Shown: piece by piece, positions 26,640 through 36,945 of the stretch
How the letters are laid out: each line of letters begins with the position of its first letter
Position numbering within the stretch: position 1 is the first letter of the stretch
Assembly (NCBI RefSeq): GCF_015687175.1
Contig: NZ_JADPQG010000001.1
Span: 248,001-312,000 of the forward strand
Length of the DNA: 64,000 bases
Source of the DNA: Reinekea sp. G2M2-21
Lineage (GTDB): Bacteria > Pseudomonadota > Gammaproteobacteria > Pseudomonadales > Natronospirillaceae
Direction of reading: 5' to 3'
Made by a program: the position numbers and the translations under genes
Notes under the pieces: model-generated
Seen by the model: the letters and a program-made list of their open reading frames with translations, nothing else
Told to the model about the DNA's origin: nothing
Databases searched by the model: none

Positions 26640-27986
26640 TTATTGCTCTTCTGCCAATTTCTTTTCTAGGTAGTGAATATTAACCCCACCTTTAGCGAAC
26701 GCCGCATCGACGACCAGTTTTTTCTGCAGATCGGTATTGGTCTTAATGCCGGCCACCACCAGTTCATCCAGTGCTGAGCCCATGCGCAATAATGCCTCTG
26801 AACGTGTGGGTGCGAAAGTAATCAGTTTGCCAATCATAGAGTCATAGAAAGGCGGCACGGAATAGCCCGCATAAATATGCGAGTCCCAGCGTACGCCAAG
26901 CCCACCAGGGGAATGGAATTGGGTAATCCGCCCTGGGCTGGGCATGAATGTTTTCGGGTCTTCCGCATTGATTCGACATTCAAAGGCGTGGCCTCGAATG
27001 ACAATATCTTCCTGCTTGTAACTGAGCTTCATGCCCGAGGCAATAATCAACTGCTCTTTGATGATGTCGACACCTGTGACCATTTCCGAGACTGGATGCT
27101 CCACTTGCACACGGGTATTCATTTCAATGAAATAAAAGTGGCCATCTTCGTACAGGAATTCAAACGTTCCGGCACCGCGATAGTTGATGTCGATACAGGC
27201 TTTGATGCAGGCGGCTTGGGTTTTGGCTCTTGCAGCTTCATCAATATGAGGTGCCGGTGCTTCTTCCAAAACTTTTTGATGACGTCGCTGCAGCGAACAA
27301 TCACGATCACCCAGGTGGATGGCATTGCCTTGTCCATCCGCAATGACCTGAATTTCAACGTGGCGTGGATTGGTCAGGAATTTCTCCATGTATACCGTAC
27401 CATCGCCAAATGCAGCTGCTGCTTCAGATTGGGTCACCTGAATGGATCCTAACAGGTCATCTTCTTTGTGAACGACTCGCATACCGCGTCCACCACCACC
27501 TGCGGCGGCCTTGATGATCACGGGGTAACCAATGCGCAAGGCAATTTCCTTGCATCGAACCGGGTCAGTCGGTACCGCGCCGTCAGAGCCGGGTACGGTA
27601 GGTACCCCTGCTTTTTTCATCGCTTCAATCGCGGATACCTTATCACCCATCAGACGAATAACGTCGGCAGTCGGACCGATGAATTTAAACCCGGATTTTT
27701 CAATTTGTTCAGCAAAATCGGCACGTTCCGCCAAAAAACCGTAGCCTGGATGGATCGCGTCGGCGTCGGTGACCTCAGCAGCAGCAATAATGGCCGGTAT
27801 ATTCAGATAGCTTTCAGTGGATGACGCTGGGCCAATACACACCGCTTCATCCGCCAATTTGACGTGTTTCAAATCACGATCCGCTGTGGAGTGCACTGCG
27901 ACGGTTTTTATGCCCAGTTCCTTACAGGCGCGCAAAATTCGCAGGGCGATCTCACCACGGTTCGCAATCAGTACTTTGTTCAGCAT
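26640..27986 (-). CDS. accC: Acetyl-CoA carboxylase, biotin carboxylase subunit
   Basis: AccC carboxylates the biotin on AccB with bicarbonate and ATP, the first half of malonyl-CoA formation. The 448 residues start [29 protein letters not shown], the ATP-grasp loop [58 protein letters not shown] (split across the metal site) and [12 protein letters not shown] follow. The length matches E. coli. It is 13 bases after accB. GGAG lies seven bases before the ATG. Confidence 0.98.
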   Translation of the reverse strand: MLNKVLIANRGEIALRILRACKELGIKTVAVHSTADRDLKHVKLADEAVCIGPASSTESYLNIPAIIAAAEVTDADAIHPGYGFLAERADFAEQIEKSGFKFIGPTADVIRLMGDKVSAIEAMKKAGVPTVPGSDGAVPTDPVRCKEIALRIGYPVIIKAAAGGGGRGMRVVHKEDDLLGSIQVTQSEAAAAFGDGTVYMEKFLTNPRHVEIQVIADGQGNAIHLGDRDCSLQRRHQKVLEEAPAPHIDEAARAKTQAACIKACIDINYRGAGTFEFLYEDGHFYFIEMNTRVQVEHPVSEMVTGVDIIKEQLIIASGMKLSYKQEDIVIRGHAFECRINAEDPKTFMPSPGRITQFHSPGGLGVRWDSHIYAGYSVPPFYDSMIGKLITFAPTRSEALLRMGSALDELVVAGIKTNTDLQKKLVVDAAFAKGGVNIHYLEKKLAEEQ

Positions 27987-27999
27987 GATACGGCTCCGG

Positions 28000-28464
28000 T
28001 TAGGCGATCGTGATCAGAGGTTGGTCAAATTCAACGGGTTCACCATTTTCAACCAAAATCGCAGTGACGGTACCGCTCTTGTCGGCTTCAATCTGGTTCA
28101 TCATTTTCATCGCTTCGACAATACAGATGGTGTCGCCGGCATTAACTTTGCTGCCGACTTCAACAAAGGCTGCGCTGGTCGGAGATGGTGAACGATAGAA
28201 GGTTCCGACCATCGGAGATTTAACGGCATGGTCACTTGGCGCGGCAGGTGCGGCAGCTGGTGCTTCTGCAGCAACGGGTGCCGGCGCAGCCGGAGCGGGT
28301 ACCTGCATGGGTGCCGCAGGCGCTGCATAATGTATAGGCGCTGATGCGGCTAAACGTGAAGTGCGACTGATTCGAATTGACTCTTCACCTTCGGCAATTT
28401 CAATTTCATCAATATTGGATTCTTCCAATAGCTCAATCAGTTTTTTGACCTTACGGATATCCAT
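28000..28464 (-). CDS. accB: Acetyl-CoA carboxylase, biotin carboxyl carrier protein
   Basis: AccB carries biotin between AccC and the carboxyltransferase. I chose the ATG at 28464 ([13 protein letters not shown]), eight bases after AGAGG, over the ATG two codons earlier. The product has 154 residues. An N-terminal helix region is followed by an Ala/Pro-rich linker (about residues 45-75). The biotinyl domain carries the modified lysine in VEAMKMMN and the protruding thumb sequence [16 protein letters not shown]. It is the middle gene of aroQ-accB-accC. Confidence 0.97.
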   Translation of the reverse strand: MDIRKVKKLIELLEESNIDEIEIAEGEESIRISRTSRLAASAPIHYAAPAAPMQVPAPAAPAPVAAEAPAAAPAAPSDHAVKSPMVGTFYRSPSPTSAAFVEVGSKVNAGDTICIVEAMKMMNQIEADKSGTVTAILVENGEPVEFDQPLITIA

Positions 28465-28496
28465 GTACATAACCTCTGTTAAATAAGTCGTGATGT

Positions 28497-28937
28497 TTAA
28501 ATTTTTAGGTAATTATCAGCAGCTTCGATTGCCAGCGTATAACTGTGCGTACCAAAGCCAGCAATCACTCCTACTGCAATTGGCGCAAGGTAGGAGTGTT
28601 TGCGGAAATCTTCCCGGGCATGAACGTTGGACAAATGTATCTCAACAAACGGCTTGTTGACCCCCGCCAGAGCATCCCGTATCGCCACGCTGGTGTGGGT
28701 ATAGGCGCCCGGATTGATTAAAATCATATCCGTTCCGTCAGACAGGGTTTCATGGATACGGTCGATAAGCACACCTTCGTGATTACTTTGCAGACTGACC
28801 AACCTGTGACCGAGACTCGCAGCAACTTGACTTGCTGACTCTTCAATGTCAGCAAGTGTTTGAGTACCGTATATTTCCGGTTCGCGCGTACCGAGTAGGT
28901 TCAGATTTGGTCCATTCAGTAATAACAGCGTAGCCAT
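28497..28937 (-). CDS. aroQ: 3-dehydroquinate dehydratase, type II
   Basis: AroQ removes water from 3-dehydroquinate in the shikimate pathway. It forms dodecamers in the cytosol. The 146 residues show [20 protein letters not shown] with the catalytic Tyr and Arg. [33 protein letters not shown] and [18 protein letters not shown] follow. The aroQ-accB-accC order is the standard one. AroA, another shikimate enzyme, is encoded at 31-32.3 kb. Confidence 0.97.
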   Translation of the reverse strand: MATLLLLNGPNLNLLGTREPEIYGTQTLADIEESASQVAASLGHRLVSLQSNHEGVLIDRIHETLSDGTDMILINPGAYTHTSVAIRDALAGVNKPFVEIHLSNVHAREDFRKHSYLAPIAVGVIAGFGTHSYTLAIEAADNYLKI

Positions 28938-29220
28938 AGTTCACCTGGGTAATGATTGAGTGGCTATATTTGTCGCGAAAAACGGCAAAATAGCAACTAT
29001 CCGGACACGATAATGGTGATATCTCCAGCAAACAACAATCAAGGCGAATTTAAGTTGTGAAAAATGTTCAATAAAATTCGGTATTTGGCGTGATTAAAGA
29101 CATAGCGCATGCCAGCGTCGGATCCTCAACTGTTGGCGATCTGGTTTTAATGACGCTTGGGCTATTGGCTTTGCCGATAATCAGGGCTAGTCTGGCGGCA
29201 TACTTTAAGGAGATTTGTGC

Positions 29221-30291
29221 ATGTTAAAGGCAAGATTAATGCGCTTTTGGAATGGCTTGCGACAGAGGTTAGGGGCTCAAAATTCTGATTCGGAACCTCG
29301 TAGTGGCCGCAGCTGGAAATATTGGATCCTTTCATTACTGGCCTTGTTGGCAGTGATGTGGAGTGCGCTGGGTTTGTTCTGGAGTCATGAGCCGGGCATT
29401 AAGGACGTGGCAGAGTTGGCTCAGAAAAATGCTCAGGATAATGGTCAGCAGTTGGTGGTGGGTTATACCACGGCGTTTGCGTTGAAACATCTGACCGAAG
29501 CTATCCTGAATAAACCTGGTGGTTATTTGTCAAACGATGTGACGCCACCGTCGATCTTTCTCGATAATATGCCCAGTTGGGAATTTGGCGTGGTAATTCA
29601 GTTGCGGGATTTATCACGCGCGTTGCGCAAGGACATGAGTCGATCTCAATCCCAGTCAACAGAAGACCCGGATCTCGCCAAAGCTGAACCCTTACTGCAT
29701 TTTGATCACAACAGTTGGATGTTACCTTCCACGGAAGGGGAATACCGCAACGCCATGAAATTGTTGGATGGCTATCTGAACCGTCTGGCTGATCCCGCCC
29801 AAGGGCAAGCGCAGTTTTATGCACGGGCTGATAACCTTTCAAGCTGGTTAAGGGATGTGGAAACCCGTCTCGGCTCCATTTCTCAGCGTTTGAGTGCTTC
29901 AGTGGGTCAGCAGCGGTATAACACCGATATGGCTGGTGAAGCAAATGCAGAACAGTCCACACCCACGTCCGATCAGCATCAGGTTAAAACCGAAAGACTG
30001 CTGGTGGACAATGTTTTTTATGAAGCCAGGGGCTCTGCTTGGGCGCTGATCCACATATTGCGAGCGATTGAAGTGGACTTTGGTCCCGTGTTGGAAGATA
30101 AGAACGCCAAAGTCAGTTTGCAGCAGATTATTCGGGAGCTGGAGGAAACGCAGGCTGCTATCTGGTCGCCGATCATTTTGAATGGCAATGGTTTTGGTAT
30201 GGTGGCGAACCATTCATTGGTTATGGCTAACTACATATCGCGAGCCAATGCGGCGATTATTGATTTACGTGAATTGCTCGAAAAGGGTTGA
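29221..30291 (+). CDS. DUF2333 family membrane-anchored protein
   Basis: The protein has 356 residues. The N-terminus is basic, followed by one membrane helix (WILSLLALLAVMWSALGLFW, about 35-55), so most of it is probably periplasmic. HEPGIKDVAELAQ, the NKPGGYLSNDVTPPSIFLDNMPSWEFG block and MLPSTEGEYRNA match my memory of the DUF2333 family, found across gammaproteobacteria and of unknown function. I chose the ATG at 29221, eight bases after AGGAG; a TTG two codons upstream is possible. It is monocistronic, divergent from aroQ and ends at a strong terminator. Confidence 0.8.
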   Translation: MLKARLMRFWNGLRQRLGAQNSDSEPRSGRSWKYWILSLLALLAVMWSALGLFWSHEPGIKDVAELAQKNAQDNGQQLVVGYTTAFALKHLTEAILNKPGGYLSNDVTPPSIFLDNMPSWEFGVVIQLRDLSRALRKDMSRSQSQSTEDPDLAKAEPLLHFDHNSWMLPSTEGEYRNAMKLLDGYLNRLADPAQGQAQFYARADNLSSWLRDVETRLGSISQRLSASVGQQRYNTDMAGEANAEQSTPTSDQHQVKTERLLVDNVFYEARGSAWALIHILRAIEVDFGPVLEDKNAKVSLQQIIRELEETQAAIWSPIILNGNGFGMVANHSLVMANYISRANAAIIDLRELLEKG

Positions 30292-30342
30292 TTAAAAACC
30301 TTTTGCCCAATGTTGGGTTCGACAATAGGTTCTTCCAGGCAT

Positions 30343-30374
30343 TAAAAAAAAACCGGCTGTTTGCCGGTTTTTTA
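30343..30374. terminator. Bidirectional terminator between the DUF2333 gene and ppa
   Basis: AAACCGGC (30350-30357) and GCCGGTTT (30363-30370) pair perfectly around TGTTT. A run of A precedes and a run of T follows, so the hairpin can serve both converging genes. Confidence 0.9.
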
Positions 30375-30387
30375 TTGAGCGTTCAAC

Positions 30388-30915
30388 TTACTTTTGAGCA
30401 GCAGCATGAGCTTCGGTGATAATCGCGCGCGCGCGCTCAGCGTCGGCCCAGCCTTCAACTTTTACCCATTTGCCTTTTTCAAGGTCTTTGTAATTCTCAA
30501 AGAAATGCTTGATCTGTTCTAACAACAGTGGCGGTAAATCGGTCGCTTCTTGTACATCTTTATAGATGGTGGTCAGCTTATCGTGTGGTACGGCAATAAC
30601 TTTCGCATCTGAACCTGCTTCATCGGTCATTTCCAGAACACCAACAGGGCGGCAGCGGATCACAGAACCAGGCACAACAGGGTAAGGCGTTACCACTAAT
30701 ACATCAACGGCATCGCCATCATCCGCCAGGGTATTTGGGATGTAACCGTAGTTGGCAGGGTAAAACATAGGCGTTGCCATGAAACGGTCAACCATCAAGG
30801 CATCGTAGTCTTTTTCAATTTCGTATTTGATCGGTGCATGGTTTGCAGGAATTTCGATCACAACATAAACGTCATTTGGCAAATCTTTGCCAGCTGGAAC
30901 TTGGTTGTAGCTCAT
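30388..30915 (-). CDS. ppa: Inorganic pyrophosphatase
   Basis: Ppa hydrolyses pyrophosphate to phosphate, pulling biosynthetic reactions forward. The 175 residues match E. coli Ppa. [24 protein letters not shown], the KYE motif, [22 protein letters not shown] with the Mg-binding aspartates, and KWVKVEGW near the C-terminus are all present. It is a family I soluble pyrophosphatase and appears monocistronic. Confidence 0.98.
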   Translation of the reverse strand: MSYNQVPAGKDLPNDVYVVIEIPANHAPIKYEIEKDYDALMVDRFMATPMFYPANYGYIPNTLADDGDAVDVLVVTPYPVVPGSVIRCRPVGVLEMTDEAGSDAKVIAVPHDKLTTIYKDVQEATDLPPLLLEQIKHFFENYKDLEKGKWVKVEGWADAERARAIITEAHAAAQK

Positions 30916-31004
30916 TGCGGGAAGCCCTTTATCCGTGAGTGTCTGTAAAAAACTGGTCGCATTATATAGTTTGAGGCCCGAGTTGCCAGCCCTAAAGGTT
31001 GAGA

Positions 31005-31031
31005 CATTAGGCTTATCAGCGAAGCCTAATG
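31005..31031 (-). terminator. Hairpin after aroA
   Basis: CATTAGGCTT and AAGCCTAATG form a perfect 10 bp stem with a seven-base loop, 16 bases after the aroA stop. There is no T-run, so the terminator role is probable rather than certain. Confidence 0.5.
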
Positions 31032-31047
31032 CCTGTCATGCGAGTGA

Positions 31048-32331
31048 CTAACCGGTTATGGTGTTAAATCGGTCGAAATAGTCAGGAAAGGTTTTTGCCG
31101 TGCAGCCAGGATCATTGATGACAATTCCCTCACAACCAAACGCAGCCAACGAGAAGCACATGGCAATGCGGTGATCATTGTAGGTGTCGATCGCAGCCGG
31201 TGTCAGCTTTTCCGGAGGCGTGACAGCTATGTAATCGTGCCCTTCTTCTACGGTTGCTCCCAGTTTTCGTAATTCTGCTGCCATGGCAGCGATGCGGTCG
31301 GTTTCCTTCACTCGCCAGTTATAGATATTTCGGATGCGGGTAGTACCCTTAGCAAACAAGGCTGTCGTCGCAATAGTCATGGCGGCATCGGGAATATGGT
31401 TCATATCCATATCAACGGCGTGCAATGGCCCATCGGCAGATACTTCGATCCAATTTTCAGACCAAGTTACTTTTGCGCCCATTTTCTCCAGTACCCGTGC
31501 AAATTGGCTGTCACCCTGCACGGATGCAGTCCCGGTACCATGCACCCTGACCGGACCACCGCCAATAGCGCCGGCTGCCAGAAAGTAGCTGGCACTGCTC
31601 GCATCGCCTTCGACAAGAATGTGGCCTGGTGACTGGTAGTGCTGATTGCTATCAATAACAAAGGTTTGGTAATTCTGGTTTTGAACGGTAACACCGAAAC
31701 GCTTCATCACATCAATGGTGATGTCGATATAGGGTTTTGACACCAGCTCACCCTCGACTTGTATTGTTAGCGTTTCACCTAAGAGAGGAGCTGCCATTAG
31801 TAATGCGGTCAGAAACTGACTAGATATGCTTCCTGCGATGGTAACCGGTGCTGCGTGCAGGGATTGCGCTCGGATTTTCAGCGGCGGAAAGCCGTTCTCA
31901 CCTAAATATTCGACATCAATGCCCAGTGGCCGCATCGCTTCGATAAGGTCGCCAATGGGCCGCTCAAACATACGCTCTTCGCCGGTTAGCACAAACTCAC
32001 CTTGCCCTGCGCACAGCGCTGCTGCTAATGGTCGCATTGCAGTACCGGCATTGCCCAGGAACAAGGTCTCGACCTGCCCTTGCGCTAACGCACCCGCGAG
32101 ACCGTGGACCGTGCACTGAGTTTTATCGTTGCTTAACTCATATTGCACGCCCAACTGGGTCAGGGCGTTCAGCATGTGGCGGATATCGTCACTGTCCAAC
32201 AGATTGTCGATAACGGTTGTGCCTTGGCTGAGCGCTGAAAGCAGCAGAATGCGGTTGGATAGGCTTTTTGAGCCGGGAATGGTGACGTCGCCCTTGGCGA
32301 TATTGAGTTTGGTGAGTGCAAGCGTTTCCAT
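31048..32331 (-). CDS. aroA: 3-phosphoshikimate 1-carboxyvinyltransferase (EPSP synthase)
   Basis: AroA joins PEP to shikimate 3-phosphate in the shikimate pathway. I chose the ATG at 32331 ([14 protein letters not shown]), five bases after AAAGG. The frame is open 27 codons further but without family similarity. The product has 427 residues. [92 protein letters not shown] and [14 protein letters not shown] are present, the class I-type layout. Confidence 0.97.
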   Translation of the reverse strand: METLALTKLNIAKGDVTIPGSKSLSNRILLLSALSQGTTVIDNLLDSDDIRHMLNALTQLGVQYELSNDKTQCTVHGLAGALAQGQVETLFLGNAGTAMRPLAAALCAGQGEFVLTGEERMFERPIGDLIEAMRPLGIDVEYLGENGFPPLKIRAQSLHAAPVTIAGSISSQFLTALLMAAPLLGETLTIQVEGELVSKPYIDITIDVMKRFGVTVQNQNYQTFVIDSNQHYQSPGHILVEGDASSASYFLAAGAIGGGPVRVHGTGTASVQGDSQFARVLEKMGAKVTWSENWIEVSADGPLHAVDMDMNHIPDAAMTIATTALFAKGTTRIRNIYNWRVKETDRIAAMAAELRKLGATVEEGHDYIAVTPPEKLTPAAIDTYNDHRIAMCFSLAAFGCEGIVINDPGCTAKTFPDYFDRFNTITG

Positions 32332-32450
32332 GAAAACCTTTCGATAGCAATACAGCGGATGTCGGGAGCTATTGTATGCCAGAAACTGTTTGCCTTGCAC
32401 TATTGGCAACAAACTTCAATTCAGTTTTGTGAAATTAGCAATGAAAGGTA

Positions 32451-32469
32451 GGGTCTGCCGTGCAGACCC
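32451..32469 (-). terminator. Hairpin after the universal stress protein gene
   Basis: GGGTCTGC and GCAGACCC form a perfect 8 bp stem around CGT, seven bases after the stop codon. On the minus strand the tail is TACCTTTC, only weakly T-rich. Confidence 0.5.
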
Positions 32470-32476
32470 CTAGTTG

Positions 32477-33364
32477 TCATTTGGCAATTAGGATGTCGAC
32501 GGTGATGCGGTCGAGAATTTTCTCCGCCGTGTGCCCTAATAACCAACGCTCAAGGCCAGTTCGGGAAACGGCACCCATGATCACGATATCGATATCGTAT
32601 TCGTAAAGGTAATCCGGAATAACCTGGACGGGAGCACCCATTTCCAGTTTTGCTTGATCTTTTGGAATACCTTTTGACTCGGCCAGCTGAACTAAGGCTT
32701 CCAGGTGCTGAGCCCGTATTTCTTCACCAATATCGGTTGAGTTAATCGCGGGTTGATCGAGGTAAATCATCAACGGGGTCGGATCGTAAACATGCAGCAA
32801 TTGGAGATTAGCGCTGAGCATGTCTTTCATTTCCAGGCCACACTTAATGATGTGATCGTCCAGAAAGTCCGGTTTGTCATTGGTTCTGACCGGGTCGACG
32901 GCTGCGCATATGGTGACTTGGTCATGCCACTGGGTCGCTTTGGTCAATAACAGCGGTACCGGACAGTGCCGGATCAGTTCCCAGTCAGTTTGACTAAAAA
33001 ATGTTCGCTGAATGACATTTTGGTGGTGTGTCGCCTTGATCACGAGGTCAGCCGGGTTGCCGGAGAGGTAATTGAGTAATGCGGCGCCCGCGTGCTTATC
33101 CCATACTGCTTCGGTTTTAACGACAACATTTTTTGAACGCGCAACTTCAGCCAATGATTCGAGCCCGTCTAACAGTCGCGATAAATAGGAGTCTCGGGCA
33201 TTTTCTGAATGAGGATGAATGGAATTCAAGGCTCCATCGTAACCTGAGCTAAAAAGTGTGATGTGCGACCCTGAAATTCGAGCCATGGTTGCTGCTTTTT
33301 CAACGGCAACGGCGCTCTCTTCCGCAGGGTCCATCAGAACGATTATGTGGCGGTGTTCAAACAT
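32477..33364 (-). CDS. Tandem universal stress protein (UspE-like)
   Basis: The 295-residue protein has two UspA domains. The first begins MFEHRHIIVLMDPAEESAVAVEKAA. The second contains VTICAAVDPVRTN, and ends DIDIVIMGAVSRTGLERWLLGHTAEKIL, with the G-x2-G-x9-G(S/T)-like nucleotide loop. Two-domain proteins of this size resemble E. coli UspE, linked to stress resistance and motility. I chose ATG 33364, eight bases after AGGG; an ATG five codons upstream is possible. Confidence 0.88.
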   Translation of the reverse strand: MFEHRHIIVLMDPAEESAVAVEKAATMARISGSHITLFSSGYDGALNSIHPHSENARDSYLSRLLDGLESLAEVARSKNVVVKTEAVWDKHAGAALLNYLSGNPADLVIKATHHQNVIQRTFFSQTDWELIRHCPVPLLLTKATQWHDQVTICAAVDPVRTNDKPDFLDDHIIKCGLEMKDMLSANLQLLHVYDPTPLMIYLDQPAINSTDIGEEIRAQHLEALVQLAESKGIPKDQAKLEMGAPVQVIPDYLYEYDIDIVIMGAVSRTGLERWLLGHTAEKILDRITVDILIAK

Positions 33365-33505
33365 AGTATTAACCCTCATGCTGACGAGAGAATGGTCCGG
33401 GTCGTGATGCCCGAAAACGTGTGTCTGAACTGCAAACAACGAATAGGCTGTTTTCAGACGCTATCTATAGCGTAGAAGGGGTGGGGTATTTTGCGCTGAC
33501 CTGAG

Positions 33506-34075
33506 TCAAGGAATGATTTGGAAGACCATGACCACCTTTTGTACGCCATTAACCTCAGAGGCAATTTGTACAGCCTGTTCAGCGGTTTCCTGGGTAACGC
33601 GGCCCAGTAGATATACAATTCCCTTCTCTACCACGATATCAATATTAGACGATGGGAAATAATCCGTGGTAAACATACGAGAACGAGTTTTTACGCTCAA
33701 CCATTTGTCATTGGCTTTAAGACCAGTCGAGATATTTGGCTCGGCAGTGAGATGATTGTGGATCGCCTTCACTTGTGAGTCGCTTTTCAGCAGTTTCGTG
33801 GCTTCCGAAATCAGGTTTTCTGTAGGAACTTGTCCGACAAGCAGAACAATGCCGGCGTTTATTTGAATGTCGATGTTGGCATCTTTGTAGCGTTCGTCCA
33901 GCTTTTCCAGATTTACCAACAGTCGGGTGCGCAGATTTTTGTCATCTATCACTTCACCCATGGTGCGCCCCTGCGGATCCGGTTGGATGGGTTCGTCAGT
34001 CATGCTGCCAGTGATGGTTGCGCAGCCACTCAGCAAAAGTGACGTTATTAGCAGTGATGCGAAACGAAGATTCAT
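33506..34075 (-). CDS. dolP: Outer-membrane lipoprotein with two BON domains
   Basis: DolP (YraP) is an outer-membrane lipoprotein that binds anionic phospholipid at division sites and supports the BAM complex. The 189 residues begin with a lipoprotein signal and the lipobox LLSGC (Cys about residue 18). BON domain 1 has DKNLRTRLLVNLEK and INAGIVLLVGQVPT. BON domain 2 has VEKGIVYLLGRVTQETAEQA and VNGVQKVVMVFQI. The ATG overlaps the diaA stop by four bases. It is the last gene of the lpoA-yraN-diaA-dolP set. Confidence 0.93.
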   Translation of the reverse strand: MNLRFASLLITSLLLSGCATITGSMTDEPIQPDPQGRTMGEVIDDKNLRTRLLVNLEKLDERYKDANIDIQINAGIVLLVGQVPTENLISEATKLLKSDSQVKAIHNHLTAEPNISTGLKANDKWLSVKTRSRMFTTDYFPSSNIDIVVEKGIVYLLGRVTQETAEQAVQIASEVNGVQKVVMVFQIIP

Positions 34076-34665
34076 AGTTCGTGTCCAAAAATTGCATTTT
34101 CAATGAGTTCAACGAGGCAGTTGAGCAAAAGATGGTGCGTCAATTGAACGTTGCCTACCCGATCGTTTTCTACCCGCAATTCAATATCGTTACCTTCGAG
34201 TAGATCCGCCACATCCCCTCCACTGCCGCCAGTCAGAGCGATCACACAAACGCCTTGGTCGTGCGCGGCCTGAATGGCTTTAATCAGGGCAGACGCACTG
34301 CCGGTTGATGAAATGATCAGCAAAACATCCGGTTCATGGCAAAGCGAGCGAACTTGACGCGCGTAAATATCGCCGGGACCTGTATCGTGCGCGATGGCGC
34401 TAGTAACAATGCCATCATTGCTCAGCACGATTGCGGGTAAGCTGGGGCGATCGCGCTCGAAGCGGCTTTGCATTCTGGCGACAAAACTCGCGCCAGTTGC
34501 GCCAGAGGCGCCCATACCGCAGACCACGATTTTACCATCGTGCAGTAAGCATTCAGTAATGGCTTCGCTGGTTTGCTCTAACAAATCGCCAAGCGACTCA
34601 ACCGCCATTTGAAATGTTTCCAAAGCAAGGCCAACTTGCTCAATGATAATGTCTTGTGGGTTCAT
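34072..34665 (-). CDS. diaA: SIS-domain DnaA initiator-associating protein
   Basis: DiaA forms tetramers that bind DnaA and help its assembly at oriC. The 197 residues hold one SIS domain: KIVVCGMGASGATGASFVARMQSRFE, then DVLLIISSTGSASALIKAIQAAHDQGVCVIALTGG. The family is close to phosphoheptose isomerase GmhA, and annotation tools may call it that. The position between yraN and dolP, as in E. coli, argues for DiaA. It overlaps both neighbours by four bases. Confidence 0.92.
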   Translation of the reverse strand: MNPQDIIIEQVGLALETFQMAVESLGDLLEQTSEAITECLLHDGKIVVCGMGASGATGASFVARMQSRFERDRPSLPAIVLSNDGIVTSAIAHDTGPGDIYARQVRSLCHEPDVLLIISSTGSASALIKAIQAAHDQGVCVIALTGGSGGDVADLLEGNDIELRVENDRVGNVQLTHHLLLNCLVELIENAIFGHEL

Positions 34666-35018
34666 GCCGTTGCCTGAAAGGCTCCTTTAATCCACTCTAT
34701 GTTATTTGATGCATCAATGCCGATCACGTCGAATCTCATGTAAAGCGAATTGAACTTTGGGTGCTTTTGCAAAAAGTATTGCGCGGTTTTAATTACTTTC
34801 TGTTGTTTTCGCATACTAACAGTTTCCGCTGCTGTGCCATAGGTGCGTTGGCTCCGGTACCGAACTTCGACGAATACCAGCTCTGATTTGTCACGACAGA
34901 TGATGTCTATTTCGCCAAACTTTGAGCTGAAGTTAGCCACGACTGTTTTACAACCTTGGCTGCGCAGGTAGGATTCTGCCAGCTTTTCGCCATCGCGACC
35001 CTTGCTGAGATGATCCAT
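34662..35018 (-). CDS. yraN: UPF0102 family protein YraN
   Basis: The 118 residues show the UPF0102 layout: GRDGEKLAESYLRSQGCK, FGEIDIICRDKSELVFVEVRYR and KQQKVIKTAQYFL. The GEID and VFVEVR positions form a PD-(D/E)xK nuclease-like core, related to Holliday junction resolvases. The biochemical role is not settled. It lies 11 bases after lpoA and overlaps diaA by four. Confidence 0.92.
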   Translation of the reverse strand: MDHLSKGRDGEKLAESYLRSQGCKTVVANFSSKFGEIDIICRDKSELVFVEVRYRSQRTYGTAAETVSMRKQQKVIKTAQYFLQKHPKFNSLYMRFDVIGIDASNNIEWIKGAFQATA

Positions 35019-35029
35019 GGTCGCCGATG

Positions 35030-36847
35030 TCAGTATTCGGTCGACTGCAGAGGTCTGCGCCGCACCAGCCCATTTTCGACAATAGCCCAGTCCAGTTCAC
35101 GTTCTATCTGGCCAAGATTATTCATGGTCATTGCACCTGTAACTCCCTGAATACGTACATCGTTGAACACCGACATTTGAGCGAGGCGCGGATAAATTTT
35201 AAAAGCATCTACTCCTAAAGCGACCAGCGAGGCATAGTTATTCATACTATCAGGAAAGGACTGTGTCGCTTGGCTTCGCAAGGCACTTGGCGATAAACGC
35301 CAAGGCATCTCGACAAAACGCACGCCTTCAAGATCTTTATCTCGATCCGGATCAGACATACCCGAATAAAGACTGGAGGTGGCTACAACCGGCAGGTCAA
35401 TTGCGCGTTGATAGTTCAGGATGGGTTTTAACTGTCGAGCCTGAGCTGGGAAAGCCAGCATAAAGACGGTGTCGATGTCCTGTCGGCGTCTGAATTCGAA
35501 TTCCAGTTTGTCGTCAAGTAAACGCTGCAAGGTGTTGTGGCGCTGTTCACTGTCATTGATATTCAATGCGGTTTTTATGGTGCCAAGGTACTGATCAGGT
35601 CGGGAAAACAAAGCCTTACTGGCGATGCGGCCACCCTTGAGCTGCCAGTGCCGAATAAAAGCATCGCTAACTCGTATTCCCCAAGCACTGTCGGGTGCGA
35701 CAACCATGACCGAGCGTACACCCTGTTGCCAGATATCGTTTGCTACCTGAACCGCCTCATCTTCGGGGCCGATGCCAAACTGATAAAAGTTATTTTGCTT
35801 GCCGGTTTGAGCATCGACATAGTTAAGCGCTAGTACCGGAACCGGCAGGGATTCAATTTGTGCGAGTCTTTGTACTTTGGTTTTCACTAACGGTCCAATG
35901 ATTGTTTCGGCGCCGTTTGTTATGGCCTGCTTATAAAGATTTTGAATGTCCTCAGTCACCGCTGTGTCATAAAAACTTAACTTCGGTGTCTCTTGATTGT
36001 TTGCCTGAGCCTGATACCAAGAGGTTATCAAGCCGTTGCGGATCGCATTGCCAAGGTTAGCGAGCGTGCCGGAAAGTGGTAGCAATACGCCGATGTGGGT
36101 GGGTTGTGCTGCCGCAATTTGACGCAGCATCTGAAGACTACCAGGCAGTTGTTCGGAAGCAGGATGCGATCGATGCTGTTTTTGCCATCTTTCGACGCTG
36201 GTCAGTAACTGATATAAGTCATCGTTTTGCGATTGGCTGATAAGGGCCAGCTCAATCCACCCGGTGAGATCGGGGCTGGATTCCTGTTCCGCTAGTGCGC
36301 GTAACTGTTCTTCCGGTACCAATTGCAGGTCAAACCAAATTTGTTCGTGATTGAACGCTTGTTGATCGCCATCCAAAACGGGGGCCATAAAAATTCTTTC
36401 ACGGGCAGCGGCAAGCGGGTTGCCAGAATATTCATAGGCTTCTGCTCGTTTCAGGCCGATATCAATTTGTTGCTCAAGCGGCAGCCCGTCAAATAAATAA
36501 ACGTTTTCACCGTTGATCCAACGTAGAGCTTCTTGTCCGTCGCCCACGATAAGGGCCGCTTCAGCTTTGGCCAGCACGTAGCGGGTTTTCTGTTGAGTGG
36601 TGAGTTGTTGGACGCTCAATGAGTTCAGAATGATGTTTGCCTCATCGACCTGGTGCTGGGTCAGAAAGGCTTCGACGGCAGCCAATTGCTGACTAATCAG
36701 AGGGTCTTCTTGCTCGACGCTTATGTTTGTATCTTGCGCATTGACGCCGCTGTTTGTGGTATTCTGCGTTGTCGCACAACCTGCAACAATGATGACGCTC
36801 AACAATGTACTGACAGATAGAAGCGTAGAGTTCTTAATAAAAGGCAT
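35030..36847 (-). CDS. lpoA: Penicillin-binding protein activator LpoA
   Basis: LpoA is an outer-membrane lipoprotein reaching through the periplasm to activate PBP1A. The 605 residues start with a signal peptide and lipobox VAGC (Cys about 24). A TPR-like helical N-terminal domain covers about residues 45-250. A periplasmic-binding-protein-like C-terminal domain follows (HIGVLLPLSGTLANLGNAIRNGL, YKQAITNGAETIIGPLVKTKVQRL). Length and position between rsmI (divergent) and yraN match E. coli yraM. Confidence 0.93.
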   Translation of the reverse strand: MPFIKNSTLLSVSTLLSVIIVAGCATTQNTTNSGVNAQDTNISVEQEDPLISQQLAAVEAFLTQHQVDEANIILNSLSVQQLTTQQKTRYVLAKAEAALIVGDGQEALRWINGENVYLFDGLPLEQQIDIGLKRAEAYEYSGNPLAAARERIFMAPVLDGDQQAFNHEQIWFDLQLVPEEQLRALAEQESSPDLTGWIELALISQSQNDDLYQLLTSVERWQKQHRSHPASEQLPGSLQMLRQIAAAQPTHIGVLLPLSGTLANLGNAIRNGLITSWYQAQANNQETPKLSFYDTAVTEDIQNLYKQAITNGAETIIGPLVKTKVQRLAQIESLPVPVLALNYVDAQTGKQNNFYQFGIGPEDEAVQVANDIWQQGVRSVMVVAPDSAWGIRVSDAFIRHWQLKGGRIASKALFSRPDQYLGTIKTALNINDSEQRHNTLQRLLDDKLEFEFRRRQDIDTVFMLAFPAQARQLKPILNYQRAIDLPVVATSSLYSGMSDPDRDKDLEGVRFVEMPWRLSPSALRSQATQSFPDSMNNYASLVALGVDAFKIYPRLAQMSVFNDVRIQGVTGAMTMNNLGQIERELDWAIVENGLVRRRPLQSTEY

Positions 36848-36945
36848 GTTGTCTTAAACTTAACTGTTTGAATATCTGTGCATTTTACTCAGTTATCCGA
36901 TAAAAAGTCATCGTCACCAGCGTAGTTATTGTAAGGGTCCGGAAA

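Noticed and set aside
26877-27452. Plus-strand frame of 191 codons
   Set aside because: It is antisense to the conserved core of accC and shows no family motifs.
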